Notes under the pieces: model-generated
What the model was told of the DNA's origin: nothing
The model's input: the letters and a program-made list of their open reading frames with translations, nothing else
The model's database searches: none
NCBI RefSeq assembly: GCF_015864665.1
Contig: NZ_JADYWU010000001.1
Span: 372,001 to 436,000 of the forward strand
Reading direction: 5' to 3'
Length of the DNA: 64,000 nt
Source: Salinibacterium sp. SWN167
GTDB lineage: Bacteria > Actinomycetota > Actinomycetes > Actinomycetales > Microbacteriaceae
Translations under genes and position numbers: made by a program
Shown: piece by piece, positions 36,701-44,207 of the stretch
Position numbering within the stretch: position 1 is the first letter of the stretch
Layout: each line of letters opens with the position of its first letter

Positions 36701-38044
36701 TACCTCTTCGATGGTCTGCCCGAGGGCAACTACACCGCCACGGTTGACACGACGACGCTGCCTGCTGGCGTAACCCCGACATTTGATGCGGATGCTGGCC
36801 CCAACCAGCCGACGGCGACCACGGTTGCTTCCGGCGTTGGCCCGAACTCCACCACTGCGGTCTCGCTGCCTGCAGCGACCGATCTCGACAACATCGACTT
36901 CGGTTACATCGGTACCGGAAAGATTGGCGACACCGTCTGGCTCGACCAGAACGGTGACGGCATCCTTGACGACACTGAGTCCGGCATCGCCGAGGTGGAT
37001 GTCACGCTCACGTGGGCTGGCCTCGACGGCATCCTCGGCAATGAGGACGACGTTGAGTCGACAACGAAGACGGATGCTTCGGGCAACTACCTCTTCGAAG
37101 ACCTTCCTTCAGGACTCTTCACTGTTGAACTCTCGAACCTGCCCGCAGGCCTGACGTCGACAGTTGACCCTGACGGCGGAGCTGACGACGTCTCTGAGCT
37201 CACGCTCACCGGTGGCGAAGAGAACCTGGATCAGGACTTCGGCTACCGCGGTGACGCGGGAGTCGGCGATCTGCTCTGGCTCGATGTCAACAACGACGGT
37301 ATCCAGGGCACCAATGAGCCTGGCCTCCCTGGCATCGTGATGACCGTTACGAGCCCCGGCTTCGACGGAATCTTCGGTAACGAAGACGACATCATCGTGA
37401 CAACCACGACCGATGAGAACGGCAACTACCTCGTTGAGGGACTGCCGGCTGGCGAAGTGAAGGTCTCCTATGACGCGACGACGCTAACCGAAGGTTATGT
37501 GCCGAGCTCAGACCTCGACGGCGATGTGCTCTTCGAGACGACGGCAACGCTCGTCTCGGGCGAGACCCGCCTCGATGTTGACTTCATCGTGGTCGGTAGC
37601 GCAACGCTCAACGGTGTTGTATTCGATGACCCGAACGGCAACGGCGTTCGTGACAGCGGCGACCGCGGCATCCCCAATGCTGAGTTGGATGTTATCTGGG
37701 ACGGCCCGAACGGGCCCGTCACCGTGCGCGTCACCACCGACGAGAACGGTGCGTGGGAACTCACGAACCTTCCCGCCGGAACGTACACAGCAACAGTCGA
37801 CCTTTCGTCGGTCGACGCCGAGTACCGCCCGTCAACGGGTACTACTTCAACGGTCGAGCTGCCCGCCTTTGGTGAGCGCTCGGTCATCCAAGGACTCACT
37901 ACGCTGATGCTCGCCTTCACGGGTTCGAGCATCGCCGCCGGAGGCCTGCTTGCTGGACTGCTCTTGTTGAGTGGATTGCTCTTCCTTCTGCCGACACGTC
38001 GGGTGCGTGGCGGAGGGAAACAACTCCTCGCTATCGAGAAGTAG
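30767..38044 (+). CDS. Giant cell-wall-anchored surface protein 2, paralogue of protein 1
   Basis: The 2,425-residue protein is collinear with the one at 23182: signal peptide ending in ATAAG, DUF11-like repeats to about residue 1457, eight SdrD-B-like domains from about 1458, and LAFTG near residue 2382 before a hydrophobic span and basic tail. It starts at GTG behind TAAGGCC, as in copy 1. The fifth SdrD-B-like domain is nearly identical in the two proteins, while the early DUF11 repeats differ more. Third-codon positions differ widely, so the duplication is not recent. Expected to be attached to the wall by a class E sortase, not encoded in this window. Adhesion or fibre function is inferred from domain type. 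Confidence 0.88.
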   Translation: MKFLLRPLLVLALIVTGITVPAAVATAAGTPDVQLDRTVSASTLYGDDVSVTLSAQQTSGSNAYNLTFTDVLPAGATLVDSTYPVSETIALAGGATKLIWNNVADLSSGVVVPLTYSFSYNTSTYDVDDSFTSTAEAFVNSNPRVLVKFNALTGDVLTSSRTGWATDESTTTLVPFLLDKIEPSTESELHRGVHDNKTVYTLEITNNGVNPTTNFSIIDYLPAGLEFLGCSTQDNSADGTEEYPGAGRIDDTAFPAAVDCDSFVPSTSTVTVDPDGSGPLLNDVYTKVEWNSLGTLAAGETATIVYAAAIPLRENVAFTGEATANLDNNTGDLTEDEQQLTNYAVAAGTYAGTVYTDADAATISAEDVAIRKSVDDSDISQGATSIWTLSFDSSEYALATSIITVTDTIPDGLDYVTSSLTPESVVTNADGTITVSWDAAAFVAASSLEEITVETLTRSNYRVRNGAGPVSSNDSWTNTVELGADAEIITDNDGTTSTLAVVDASSAGQTAQGITIDKKVAEPAEMLTPCDASSALTFSDGVTGPFHPGDRVCYELTVTFPGSLDTLDNTVNDFLPAGFTFESFAYGSDHHDIDAADITFVNPPVSATDPTPSSLLTWTIGDVNAAAVFQVLVTAKITDPAAIADGDITANIMKMTYQNTAGDVFQLRDQADTRIEKPIVTLSKGITHLNTVAVANGPLDTLAVQATDRVTYAVVITNSGSQDSENVSIRDNLPSLLECSEIENISDSGVCGASTSLPRSIEWTIPSLDAGDSYTVTYDVITPADSSAGDIFVNTAGVRNYEAETNSGGQQVYVPVNNIDPTLEASANSVEAKDTASVNLRRPTLLKSFTTSINESGNNLGTQATIGETVTYTVKTTIPEGSSVYVNPTVTDTLSSRYAIVGTPTFTVNGGASQNATVAGQKVTALIGADYVNAPNSGDDDVILTITARVLDIAGPKRGDGITNRASLTWQRVNGTNDSQLSNTTTTRIVEPDINLTKKSNAVSGQVEAGQIVTYTLELRNSNASNVSTAYDTTVVDHVPNTVQPVNASNVPVTTDQTLPGGGIWDESERTITFTVASILRGQGPDLTYSVRIVDPLLSGATIVNTVDAITSSIAGGNPNERTALSPLGTEAGGYQANDDLTLRAPELGVSKSATPSSRTIGEVITYTVDVTIPKDVVAYDATIIDTMPTNVRFGEFVSSTCDQAGSPCAESAALIGSPTTTDRTIGYFIGDIDPAEAEVRTVTITYTGIVTTAAASGNTLTNTVRPYWNNTDTITGSPTTVPAPGDFDKVGTPSTANVSVIEPRLTIDKDVAGQAGDSDTRRAKPGEDLEYTIVVRNAGNSPAYDVTVTDTPDSRVTDYTSAAVVGVTPTDIDPSDGTLGWTIAGPIAAGASVTIKYTVTMPVVDETSELVSAREVINTADVPHYFGVAPSAQVTGIDYKDYDNVTPDVVSVELDLASIGDYVWFDVNNDGVQDSTEPVLAGVGVTVVYAGIDGIFGNTDDETFTRTTDSNGEYLVTQLPGGSYRVTVDASTLPAGMTPSYDLDGTTATPNGVWQGTLAENDKKRDVDFGYTGSGSIGDFIWFDQNKDGVQDANEPGLPGATVTVVFGGLDGDLATTADNITYTTSTDEDGKYLVENLPAGPYTVTVSDLPAGYSVVSDPDGGTSATSTTSLTAGQNRVDQDFGYAGTASIGDFVWIDRNGDGVQDSTEPGIFGATVELTWFGEDGVLGGGDDGVFTTTTDGDGLYSFPNLLPGNFSVAVTGGLPAGATNSFDLDGDNDSETPVSLTIGQAVTTVDFGYDVTSVIGDRVWWDRNKDGVQDSNEPGLAGVKILVTYLGTDGVLGGSGAAGDIEFEATTDSNGDWTVTEIPDGNFIVEVVSGVPAGFSPTFDNDSGTASPDEESAVTLVGSDLNQDFGYAGDSSISDTVWLDLNKDGVKDAGEPGLPDAEVTLVWFGPDGVAGGGDDVTFVEITDSNGEYLFDGLPEGNYTATVDTTTLPAGVTPTFDADAGPNQPTATTVASGVGPNSTTAVSLPAATDLDNIDFGYIGTGKIGDTVWLDQNGDGILDDTESGIAEVDVTLTWAGLDGILGNEDDVESTTKTDASGNYLFEDLPSGLFTVELSNLPAGLTSTVDPDGGADDVSELTLTGGEENLDQDFGYRGDAGVGDLLWLDVNNDGIQGTNEPGLPGIVMTVTSPGFDGIFGNEDDIIVTTTTDENGNYLVEGLPAGEVKVSYDATTLTEGYVPSSDLDGDVLFETTATLVSGETRLDVDFIVVGSATLNGVVFDDPNGNGVRDSGDRGIPNAELDVIWDGPNGPVTVRVTTDENGAWELTNLPAGTYTATVDLSSVDAEYRPSTGTTSTVELPAFGERSVIQGLTTLMLAFTGSSIAAGGLLAGLLLLSGLLFLLPTRRVRGGGKQLLAIEK

Positions 38045-38127
38045 CGGTTACAGCAGCAAGCGAGAAGGCGCGATGAGCGCACCGGGCGTCGGGCTCGGTG
38101 TACTCATCGCGCCTTTCGTTGTAACCG
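38045..38127 (+). terminator. Nested hairpin terminator of surface protein 2
   Basis: AGGCGCGATGAG (38066-38077) pairs with its complement at 38103-38114. An outer pair, CGGTTACA (38045-38052) and TGTAACCG (38120-38127), encloses it. TTTCGTT lies after the inner stem. It begins directly at the stop codon and separates the surface genes from the dnaK promoter. Confidence 0.75.
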
Positions 38128-38141
38128 GTGACGAACATCAC

Positions 38142-38162
38142 CTTGAGTCACTCCCACTCAAC
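38142..38162 (+). promoter_or_regulatory. HAIR operator 1 for HspR
   Basis: CTTGAGT-N7-ACTCAAC differs at one base from the HspR operator consensus CTTGAGT-N7-ACTCAAG. It is upstream of dnaK, whose operon encodes HspR. Confidence 0.85.
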
Positions 38163-38204
38163 TTTCAGCTATTCGGCTTGACTCTCGACGCGTGCAGGAG
38201 CAAA

Positions 38205-38225
38205 CTTGATACAGCGCGACTCAAG
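38205..38225 (+). promoter_or_regulatory. HAIR operator 2 for HspR
   Basis: CTTGATA-N7-ACTCAAG is a second HAIR-like site, 35 bases before the dnaK ATG. A -35-like TTGACT lies at 38178-38183 between the two operators, so bound HspR would cover the promoter. Confidence 0.8.
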
Positions 38226-38259
38226 TTCGTGCTTCACGAGACTTAAGGAGTAAGAGCAC

Positions 38260-40128
38260 ATGGCTCGAGCAGTAGGTATTGACCTCGGAACCACCAACTC
38301 GGTAGTTGCCGTCCTCGAAGGTGGAGAACCCACCGTCATTGCAAACGCCGAAGGAATGCGCACCACGCCTTCCGTCGTCGCATTCACCAAGGATGGCGAA
38401 GTCCTCGTTGGTGAAACCGCTAAGCGCCAGGCCGTCACTAACGTCGATCGCACTATCGCATCCGTCAAGCGCCACATCGGTACTGACTGGACCGTCAAGA
38501 TCGACGACAAGAAGTACACCCCGCAGGAAATTTCCGCTCGTACGCTTGCCAAGCTCAAGCGCGATGCCGAACAGTACCTGGGTGAAGACGTCACTGACGC
38601 AGTAATCACCGTTCCCGCTTACTTCAACGACGCTGAGCGTCAGGCGACGAAGGAAGCCGGTGAGATCGCGGGACTCAACGTTCTGCGCATCATCAACGAG
38701 CCCACCGCTGCTGCACTCGCGTACGGCCTCGACAAGGGCAAGGAGGACGAACTCATCCTGGTCTTCGACCTCGGTGGTGGAACGTTCGACGTTTCGCTGC
38801 TCGAAGTGGGCAAGGACGACGACTTCTCCACCATCCAGGTCAAGTCGACCTCGGGTGACAACCGCCTCGGTGGTGACGACTGGGATGCCCGCGTTGTCGA
38901 CTACCTGATCCAGCGCTTCAAGGACTCGACCGGTGTTGACGTCTCAGGCGACAAGATCGCGAAGCAGCGCCTCAAGGAAGCTGCCGAGCAGGCCAAGAAG
39001 GAACTCTCGTCGCAGATGACGGCAAGCATCCAGCTTCCCTACCTCTCGCTCACCGAGAACGGTCCGGCCAACCTCGACGAGACTCTCTCGCGCGCCAAGT
39101 TCGAAGAACTGACCGCAGACCTCCTCGAGCGTGTCAAGAAGCCCTTCAACGATGTCATCAAGGAAGCCGGCGTCAAGCTGAGCGATGTTTCACACGTTGT
39201 ACTCGTGGGTGGATCGACTCGTATGCCCGCCGTTGTTGAGCTCGTCAAGAAGCTCACCGGTGGCAAGGAACCGAACAAGGGCGTCAACCCTGATGAGGTC
39301 GTAGCCGTTGGTGCTGCACTTCAGGCTGGCGTGCTGAAGGGTGAGCGCAAGGACGTTCTGCTCATCGACGTCACCCCGCTGAGCCTCGGTATCGAGACCA
39401 AGGGCGGAATGATGACCAAGCTCATCGACCGCAACACCGCGATCCCGACCAAGCGCAGCGAGACTTTCACCACGGCGGATGACAACCAGCCTTCCGTGTC
39501 GATTCAGGTCTTCCAGGGTGAGCGTGAGTTCACTCGCGACAACAAGAACCTCGGAACGTTCGAGCTCACCGGCATCGCGCCGGCGCCTCGTGGCATCCCG
39601 CAGGTTGAGGTCACCTTCGACATCGACGCTAACGGCATCGTGCACGTGTCCGCCAAGGACAAGGGCACTGGCAAGGAGCAGTCGATGGTTATCACGGGCG
39701 GTTCAAGCCTGTCGAAGGAAGACATCGAGCGCATGGTTCGCGAAGGTGAAGAGCACGCTGCAGAAGACAAGGCTCGCCGTGAGGCAGCCGAGGTCCGCAA
39801 CAACGCTGAACAGCTTGCGTACTCCACCGGAAAGCTCATCACCGACAACGCTGAGAAGCTGCCGGAAGATGTGAAGACCGAGGTTCAGGCTGATGTTGAC
39901 GCGCTCAACACTGCGCTCGCCGGTGACGACGAAGCAGAGGTCAAGACCGCGTTCGACAAGCTCACCGAGAGCCAGCAGAAGCTGGGCGAAGCAATCTACA
40001 AGCACCAGGAAGAAAACCCTGAGGCCGCTGCAGAGGGCGACACCGCGACCGCTGATGAAAGCTCTGACGAAGACATCGTCGACGCTGAAGTTGTTGACGA
40101 AGACGAAGCTGACACGGACAAGAAGTAG
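38260..40128 (+). CDS. dnaK: Molecular chaperone DnaK (Hsp70)
   Basis: The 622-residue protein begins with [15 protein letters not shown], has the ATPase motifs [14 protein letters not shown] and [13 protein letters not shown], the substrate-binding-domain linker region [16 protein letters not shown], and an acidic tail rich in Asp/Glu. It binds unfolded segments in an ATP cycle driven by DnaJ and GrpE, which follow directly. Start behind AAGGAG. Two HAIR operators lie upstream, so HspR repression is strongly indicated. Confidence 0.98.
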   Translation: MARAVGIDLGTTNSVVAVLEGGEPTVIANAEGMRTTPSVVAFTKDGEVLVGETAKRQAVTNVDRTIASVKRHIGTDWTVKIDDKKYTPQEISARTLAKLKRDAEQYLGEDVTDAVITVPAYFNDAERQATKEAGEIAGLNVLRIINEPTAAALAYGLDKGKEDELILVFDLGGGTFDVSLLEVGKDDDFSTIQVKSTSGDNRLGGDDWDARVVDYLIQRFKDSTGVDVSGDKIAKQRLKEAAEQAKKELSSQMTASIQLPYLSLTENGPANLDETLSRAKFEELTADLLERVKKPFNDVIKEAGVKLSDVSHVVLVGGSTRMPAVVELVKKLTGGKEPNKGVNPDEVVAVGAALQAGVLKGERKDVLLIDVTPLSLGIETKGGMMTKLIDRNTAIPTKRSETFTTADDNQPSVSIQVFQGEREFTRDNKNLGTFELTGIAPAPRGIPQVEVTFDIDANGIVHVSAKDKGTGKEQSMVITGGSSLSKEDIERMVREGEEHAAEDKARREAAEVRNNAEQLAYSTGKLITDNAEKLPEDVKTEVQADVDALNTALAGDDEAEVKTAFDKLTESQQKLGEAIYKHQEENPEAAAEGDTATADESSDEDIVDAEVVDEDEADTDKK

Positions 40129-40779
40129 ATGCCTGACAAAAACAAGGACCACGACGATAACCAGGATCCGGTGACTCACGACGACAGTCGTGTTGATCCG
40201 GAAACCGGCGACGTGAGTGCGGCCGACTCGGCTGCTGCAGAGCACTCTGCAGCAGCCGAGGGGCAGCCTTCCTCCGACAAGGAGCCTGCTGCGGACGCTA
40301 CGAAGGCCGCCGATGAGTTGAGTCAAGAAGACAAGCGTCTTCTTGAGGAAGCTAGTCGGGACCTCGTCGCTGAGATGCGCGATCAGATGTTGCGCGCCCA
40401 GGCTGAGCTGGTGAACTTCCGCACTCGCGTTGAGCGGGATCGAGTAGCGAACCGCGAAGCCGTGATCGCCGACGTCATCCGGTCGTTGCTGCCTGCCCTC
40501 GATGATCTCGATCGTGCCGACAAACACGGCGACATTATCGAAGGCACCCCCATCGCTCTTGTTGCGCAGAAGATCAACTCAAGTTTTGAACGCTTCGGCT
40601 TGCGCAAGATCGGCGAAAAGGGCGAAGTCTTTGATCCTGCGTTCCACGAGGCTGTTGTTCATTTGAACGATCCTGAGGCGACCGAGAACACGATCGCTGA
40701 TGTCGTTGAGCCGGGCTACATTCTTGGTGAGCGCGTTGTTCGTGCCGCGAAGGTTGCTGTCTCCGGCCCCACTGATTAG
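40129..40779 (+). CDS. grpE: Nucleotide exchange factor GrpE
   Basis: The 216-residue protein has a long acidic, Ala-rich N-terminus (about residues 1-70), a coiled-coil region (ELVNFRTRVERDR) and a C-terminal beta domain with FDPAFHEAVVH and GYILGERVVRAAKVAVS. It exchanges ADP on DnaK. The ATG directly follows the dnaK stop codon, so translation is probably coupled. Confidence 0.95.
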   Translation: MPDKNKDHDDNQDPVTHDDSRVDPETGDVSAADSAAAEHSAAAEGQPSSDKEPAADATKAADELSQEDKRLLEEASRDLVAEMRDQMLRAQAELVNFRTRVERDRVANREAVIADVIRSLLPALDDLDRADKHGDIIEGTPIALVAQKINSSFERFGLRKIGEKGEVFDPAFHEAVVHLNDPEATENTIADVVEPGYILGERVVRAAKVAVSGPTD

Positions 40780-40796
40780 GGCGGGGGTGGCGTGTA

Positions 40797-41807
40797 GTGG
40801 CTAGCCAAGATTGGTTCGATAAGGACTTCTACAAGGTGCTTGGAGTATCGAAAGATATCTCTGAGGCCGAGTTGAAAAAGACCTATCGCAAACTCGCGCG
40901 TCAGTTTCACCCGGATTCGAACCCGGGAGATCCGAAAGCCGAAGAGCGCTTCAAGGAAATTAGTGAAGCGCACTCCGTGCTTTCTGATCCTGAAACGCGC
41001 AAAGAATACGATCAGGTTCGTGCCATGGGCTCGGGCGCTCGCTTCCAAGCGGGCGGCCAAGGCGGTCAGGCCGGCGGCTTCGAGGATGTCTTTGGTGGGA
41101 TGTTTGGCGGTGGCCAGAGTTATGGCGGCCAGAGTTATGGCGGCGGTCAGGGCTATGGGGGAGGTCAGTCGAGCGCGAGCTTCGAAGACCTTCTTGGTGG
41201 CATGTTCGGCGGTCAAGCCGGTCCCGGTGGTGGCCCCGGATTCCGGGGTGGCCCCGCAAAGGGCCGCGATTTGGCAGCAAATACGACGCTAGATTTTGCG
41301 ACCGCGATTAACGGCGAAACGATCAAGCTCCAGCCAGCCGGCGGTCGTCCGATGAACGTCAAGATTCCTGCGGGAGTCAGCGACGGTCAGAAGATCCGCC
41401 TCAAGGGCAAAGGCGAGGCGAGCCCCAATGGTGGCCCCGCTGGCGACCTGGTGCTCACAGTCGCTGTGCGCAAGCATCCGGTGTTCGAACGTGACGGCAA
41501 CAACCTTCGGGTTGTCGTGCCCGTGACGTTTGCAGAAGCTGTGCTCGGCGCCACTATTGAGGTGCCGACGCTGAGCGGTGCACCGGTGAAGCTGAAAGTT
41601 GCGCCGGGAACCCCGAGCGGGCGAGTATTGCGCGTAAAAGGTCGCGGGGTCGCTACGACGAAGGCAACTGGAGACCTGCTTGCCGAAGTGCAAGTGGCCG
41701 TGCCTAGTCACGTTCCGGATGCCGCGCTCAAGCACCTCAAGGCCTTTGCTGAAGCGATGCCCGCAGAAAACCCGCGGGACGATCTGATTGCTAGAGCCAG
41801 GAGCTAA
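40797..41807 (+). CDS. dnaJ: DnaJ-type co-chaperone without zinc finger
   Basis: The 336-residue protein has an N-terminal J domain with HPD (38-40), a Gly/Phe-rich region with short SYGG repeats (about residues 80-155), and the C-terminal peptide-binding domains. The four CxxCxGxG zinc motifs of classical DnaJ are absent, so it is of the CbpA/DnaJ type B layout. It stimulates DnaK ATPase. GTG start. hspR follows 5 bases after its stop. Confidence 0.92.
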   Translation: MASQDWFDKDFYKVLGVSKDISEAELKKTYRKLARQFHPDSNPGDPKAEERFKEISEAHSVLSDPETRKEYDQVRAMGSGARFQAGGQGGQAGGFEDVFGGMFGGGQSYGGQSYGGGQGYGGGQSSASFEDLLGGMFGGQAGPGGGPGFRGGPAKGRDLAANTTLDFATAINGETIKLQPAGGRPMNVKIPAGVSDGQKIRLKGKGEASPNGGPAGDLVLTVAVRKHPVFERDGNNLRVVVPVTFAEAVLGATIEVPTLSGAPVKLKVAPGTPSGRVLRVKGRGVATTKATGDLLAEVQVAVPSHVPDAALKHLKAFAEAMPAENPRDDLIARARS

Positions 41808-41812
41808 TAGTC

Positions 41813-42247
41813 ATGGATGAGCTGAGCCCCGCCTTTGCTATCGCCGTTGCGGCGGAGTTGGCGGGCATGCATCCGCAGACGCTGCGACAGTACGACCGTC
41901 TGGGTCTCGTGTCTCCCACGAGAACCAGCGGTCGTTCGCGGCGCTACTCCATGCGCGACGTGATGCAGTTGCGCGAGATCGCAGCCCTCAGTGCTGAAGG
42001 TCTCAACCTTGAAGGCATCAAACGAATCCTCGATCTTGAGAATCAAGTGACGGAACTCAGCACGCGCGTTCGCGAACTCGAAGCGGCGCTTGCTGATGAA
42101 CTCCTTTCGAAGCCCGGCCGCCGCGTCTTCGCCGCCGGTTCTGCTGGTGAGGTGATCTCGCTCAAAGCGGGAACCCGCGCCGAACGCGCCGACCAGGTCG
42201 AACTGTGGCGACCTTTCCTGCGGCGCGATAACCAACTTCCGTGGTGA
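41813..42247 (+). CDS. hspR: Heat-shock repressor HspR, MerR family
   Basis: The 144-residue protein has a MerR-type helix-turn-helix (AAELAGMHPQTLRQYDRLGL, about 13-32; SGRSRRYSMRDV) and a coiled coil (LENQVTELSTRVRELEAAL). It represses the dnaK operon by binding HAIR sites, two of which lie upstream of dnaK; DnaK acts as its co-repressor in known systems. Fourth gene of the autoregulated operon. Confidence 0.94.
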   Translation: MDELSPAFAIAVAAELAGMHPQTLRQYDRLGLVSPTRTSGRSRRYSMRDVMQLREIAALSAEGLNLEGIKRILDLENQVTELSTRVRELEAALADELLSKPGRRVFAAGSAGEVISLKAGTRAERADQVELWRPFLRRDNQLPW

Positions 42248-42260
42248 TCGTGAGCACCCG

Positions 42261-43046
42261 ATGATGATCCGTGAAGCTCCACCACTCGGCGGTTCCCCCA
42301 TCTTGCGGCAGCGCTGGAGCGAGGTGACATTCTTGCACTGGCAGGTTGATCCGGCCATGGTGGCTCCGCTGCTGCCGGAGGGATGCCGTCCCGACACGCT
42401 CAACGGCAGCACGTGGGTGGGACTCATCGCCTTTCAAATGTCGCAAAGTTCGTTCTTTGGTGGCCCCCGCATCCCGTGGCTCGGCGACTTTCCCGAAGTC
42501 AACGTGCGCCTCTACTCTGTTGATGCCCATGGACGACGCGGAGTGGTCTTCCTTTCCCTCGAGGCGTCGCACCTGATTCCAGTGCTCACCGCGCGGCTTG
42601 CTTTTGGGCTGCCGTACCAGTGGGCATCGATGAAGATCGGGCAGCGAGACGGACAGATTGCTTACAAAACGAAACGTCACGGACGACCGGATGCGGCATC
42701 CCACATCATTGTGAAACCGGTAGCTGACCCGGCGGCGAGCGTTGCGCTCGCGGCTGACCCTCTGGCAACGTTTCTGACCGCGCGGTGGGGGTTTCACGAA
42801 ACTCATCGTGGACGCACGATCTACTCGCGCAACCACCACGAACCGTGGCCGTTGCAACCGGCCGAACTGGTCTACCTCGATGATGGTTTGCTCGCCGCTG
42901 CGGACTTTGAGGGTCTAGCCGATCGCGTTCCCGACTCGGTGATGTACGCGAGCGATGTTACGACGGTGTTTGCGGCACCCCGTCAGCCGGCCCTTGCGCG
43001 CCAGCCTCGACCGAGTGCAATCTGGACATCCGCGCCTTCTGCGTAG
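42261..43046 (+). CDS. DUF2071 domain protein
   Basis: The 261-residue protein fits DUF2071 (YqjF-like): LRQRWSEVTFLHWQVDPAMVAPLLPEG at the start, FPEVNVRLYSVDAHGRRGVVFLSLEA in the middle and LTARWGFHETHRGRTIYSRNHHEPW near residue 190. It has no membrane span or signal peptide. No biochemical role is established for the family. It begins 13 bases after hspR in the same direction, so it may be part of the heat-shock operon. A second ATG three bases in is equally possible as start. Confidence 0.75.
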   Translation: MMIREAPPLGGSPILRQRWSEVTFLHWQVDPAMVAPLLPEGCRPDTLNGSTWVGLIAFQMSQSSFFGGPRIPWLGDFPEVNVRLYSVDAHGRRGVVFLSLEASHLIPVLTARLAFGLPYQWASMKIGQRDGQIAYKTKRHGRPDAASHIIVKPVADPAASVALAADPLATFLTARWGFHETHRGRTIYSRNHHEPWPLQPAELVYLDDGLLAAADFEGLADRVPDSVMYASDVTTVFAAPRQPALARQPRPSAIWTSAPSA

Positions 43047-43069
43047 GTATTTGCAGAAATATTGTGGAA

Positions 43070-43091
43070 TTGCATAGACAATTTTGTGCAA
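43070..43091. promoter_or_regulatory. Palindromic operator candidate upstream of the C-N hydrolase cluster
   Basis: TTGCATAGACA (43070-43080) and the complement of the following 11 bases (TTGCACAAAAT) form an imperfect 22-bp palindrome with TTGCA ends. A further TTGCAGAAA lies at 43051-43059. The regulator is not encoded next to it. The remainder of the 43047-43287 gap holds no gene that I can support. Confidence 0.45.
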
Positions 43092-43287
43092 CATGGTCTC
43101 ATCAGCACAAATGAGCATTGCCTCTTGCTCTCGACAGGGACATGATGAGTAACCACACCGTCACACAAGCACAACACGATTGAAACGATGAACCTAGAGA
43201 ATAAGGGCACGGGGATAGTTCCCGTTCGCGCGTCATTTTCTCGGTTTATCGCCGCAGGCAACGACGCCGAATAACGCAGGAGGCACC

Positions 43288-44133
43288 ATGACGACAGTTC
43301 GCGCAGCAATCACACAGACCACTTGGACGGGCGACAAAGAGTCGATGCTCGACAAGCACGAGCAGTTTGCTCGGGATGCGAAGGCGCAAGGCGCCCAGAT
43401 CATCTGCTTCCAAGAGCTTTTCTACGGTCCGTATTTTGGGATCACTCAGGACAAGAAGTATTACCGTTACGCCGAGCCTGTTGATGGCCCGATCGTTACG
43501 CGCTTCCAAGCCCTGGCTAAAGAGCTCGACATGGTCATGATTCTGCCGATCTATGAAGAAGCGATGACGGGTGTGTATTACAACACCGCCGTCGTTGTTG
43601 ATTCGGATGGCACGAACCTCGGTTCGTACCGCAAGCACCACATCCCTCACCTCGACAAGTTCTGGGAGAAGTTCTACTTCACGCCCGGCAACTTGGGCTT
43701 CCCGATGTTCAACACCGCCGTCGGCAAGGTGGGCGTTCACATCTGTTACGACCGCCACTTCCCCGAGGGATGGCGCGAACTGGGCTTGAACGGCGCCGAG
43801 ATCGTCTTCAACCCCAACGCGACGAAGCCCGGCCTCTCCAACCGTCTCTGGGAGGTCGAAGGCCCCGCAGCAGCAGTGGCCAACGGCTACTTCGTACTTC
43901 AGCCCAACCGTGTCGGCCTCGAAGACAACGAGTACGGCGACGAAGCCGTTGACTTCTACGGCACCAGCCAGGTCATCGACCCCCGCGGAAACTTCGTAGG
44001 CGAACGTGGCTCAGGAACCGATGAAGAGATCATGATTCGCGATCTCGACATGGACCTCGTGCAGGAGATGCGCGACGACTGGCAGTTCTACCGTGACCGT
44101 CGCCCCGACGCGTACCTGTCGATCCCTAAATAA
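43288..44133 (+). CDS. Nitrilase-superfamily C-N hydrolase, beta-ureidopropionase/N-carbamoyl amidase-like
   Basis: The 281-residue protein has the catalytic triad Glu43 (CFQELFYGPYF), Lys116 (YRKHHIPH) and Cys153 (HICYDRHFPE). It would hydrolyse N-carbamoyl amino acids such as N-carbamoyl-beta-alanine to the amino acid, CO2 and ammonia. The next gene is a dihydropyrimidinase, whose product is a carbamoyl amino acid, so the two form consecutive steps. AGGAGG ribosome-binding site. It is the first gene of the cluster and lies downstream of a palindromic operator candidate. N-carbamoylputrescine amidase is a less likely alternative. Confidence 0.85.
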   Translation: MTTVRAAITQTTWTGDKESMLDKHEQFARDAKAQGAQIICFQELFYGPYFGITQDKKYYRYAEPVDGPIVTRFQALAKELDMVMILPIYEEAMTGVYYNTAVVVDSDGTNLGSYRKHHIPHLDKFWEKFYFTPGNLGFPMFNTAVGKVGVHICYDRHFPEGWRELGLNGAEIVFNPNATKPGLSNRLWEVEGPAAAVANGYFVLQPNRVGLEDNEYGDEAVDFYGTSQVIDPRGNFVGERGSGTDEEIMIRDLDMDLVQEMRDDWQFYRDRRPDAYLSIPK

Positions 44134-44207
44134 GCCATAACTTCAACCCCCAGGTTGTTTTGGTGCCCGGGGAACAGTAGGCACACGACATCGCAGAGGA
44201 GCGAATC

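Noticed and set aside
41110-41160. Short direct repeats AGTTATGGCGGCC in dnaJ
   Set aside because: They encode the normal Gly-rich linker of DnaJ and keep the frame; no sign of a mobile or regulatory repeat.
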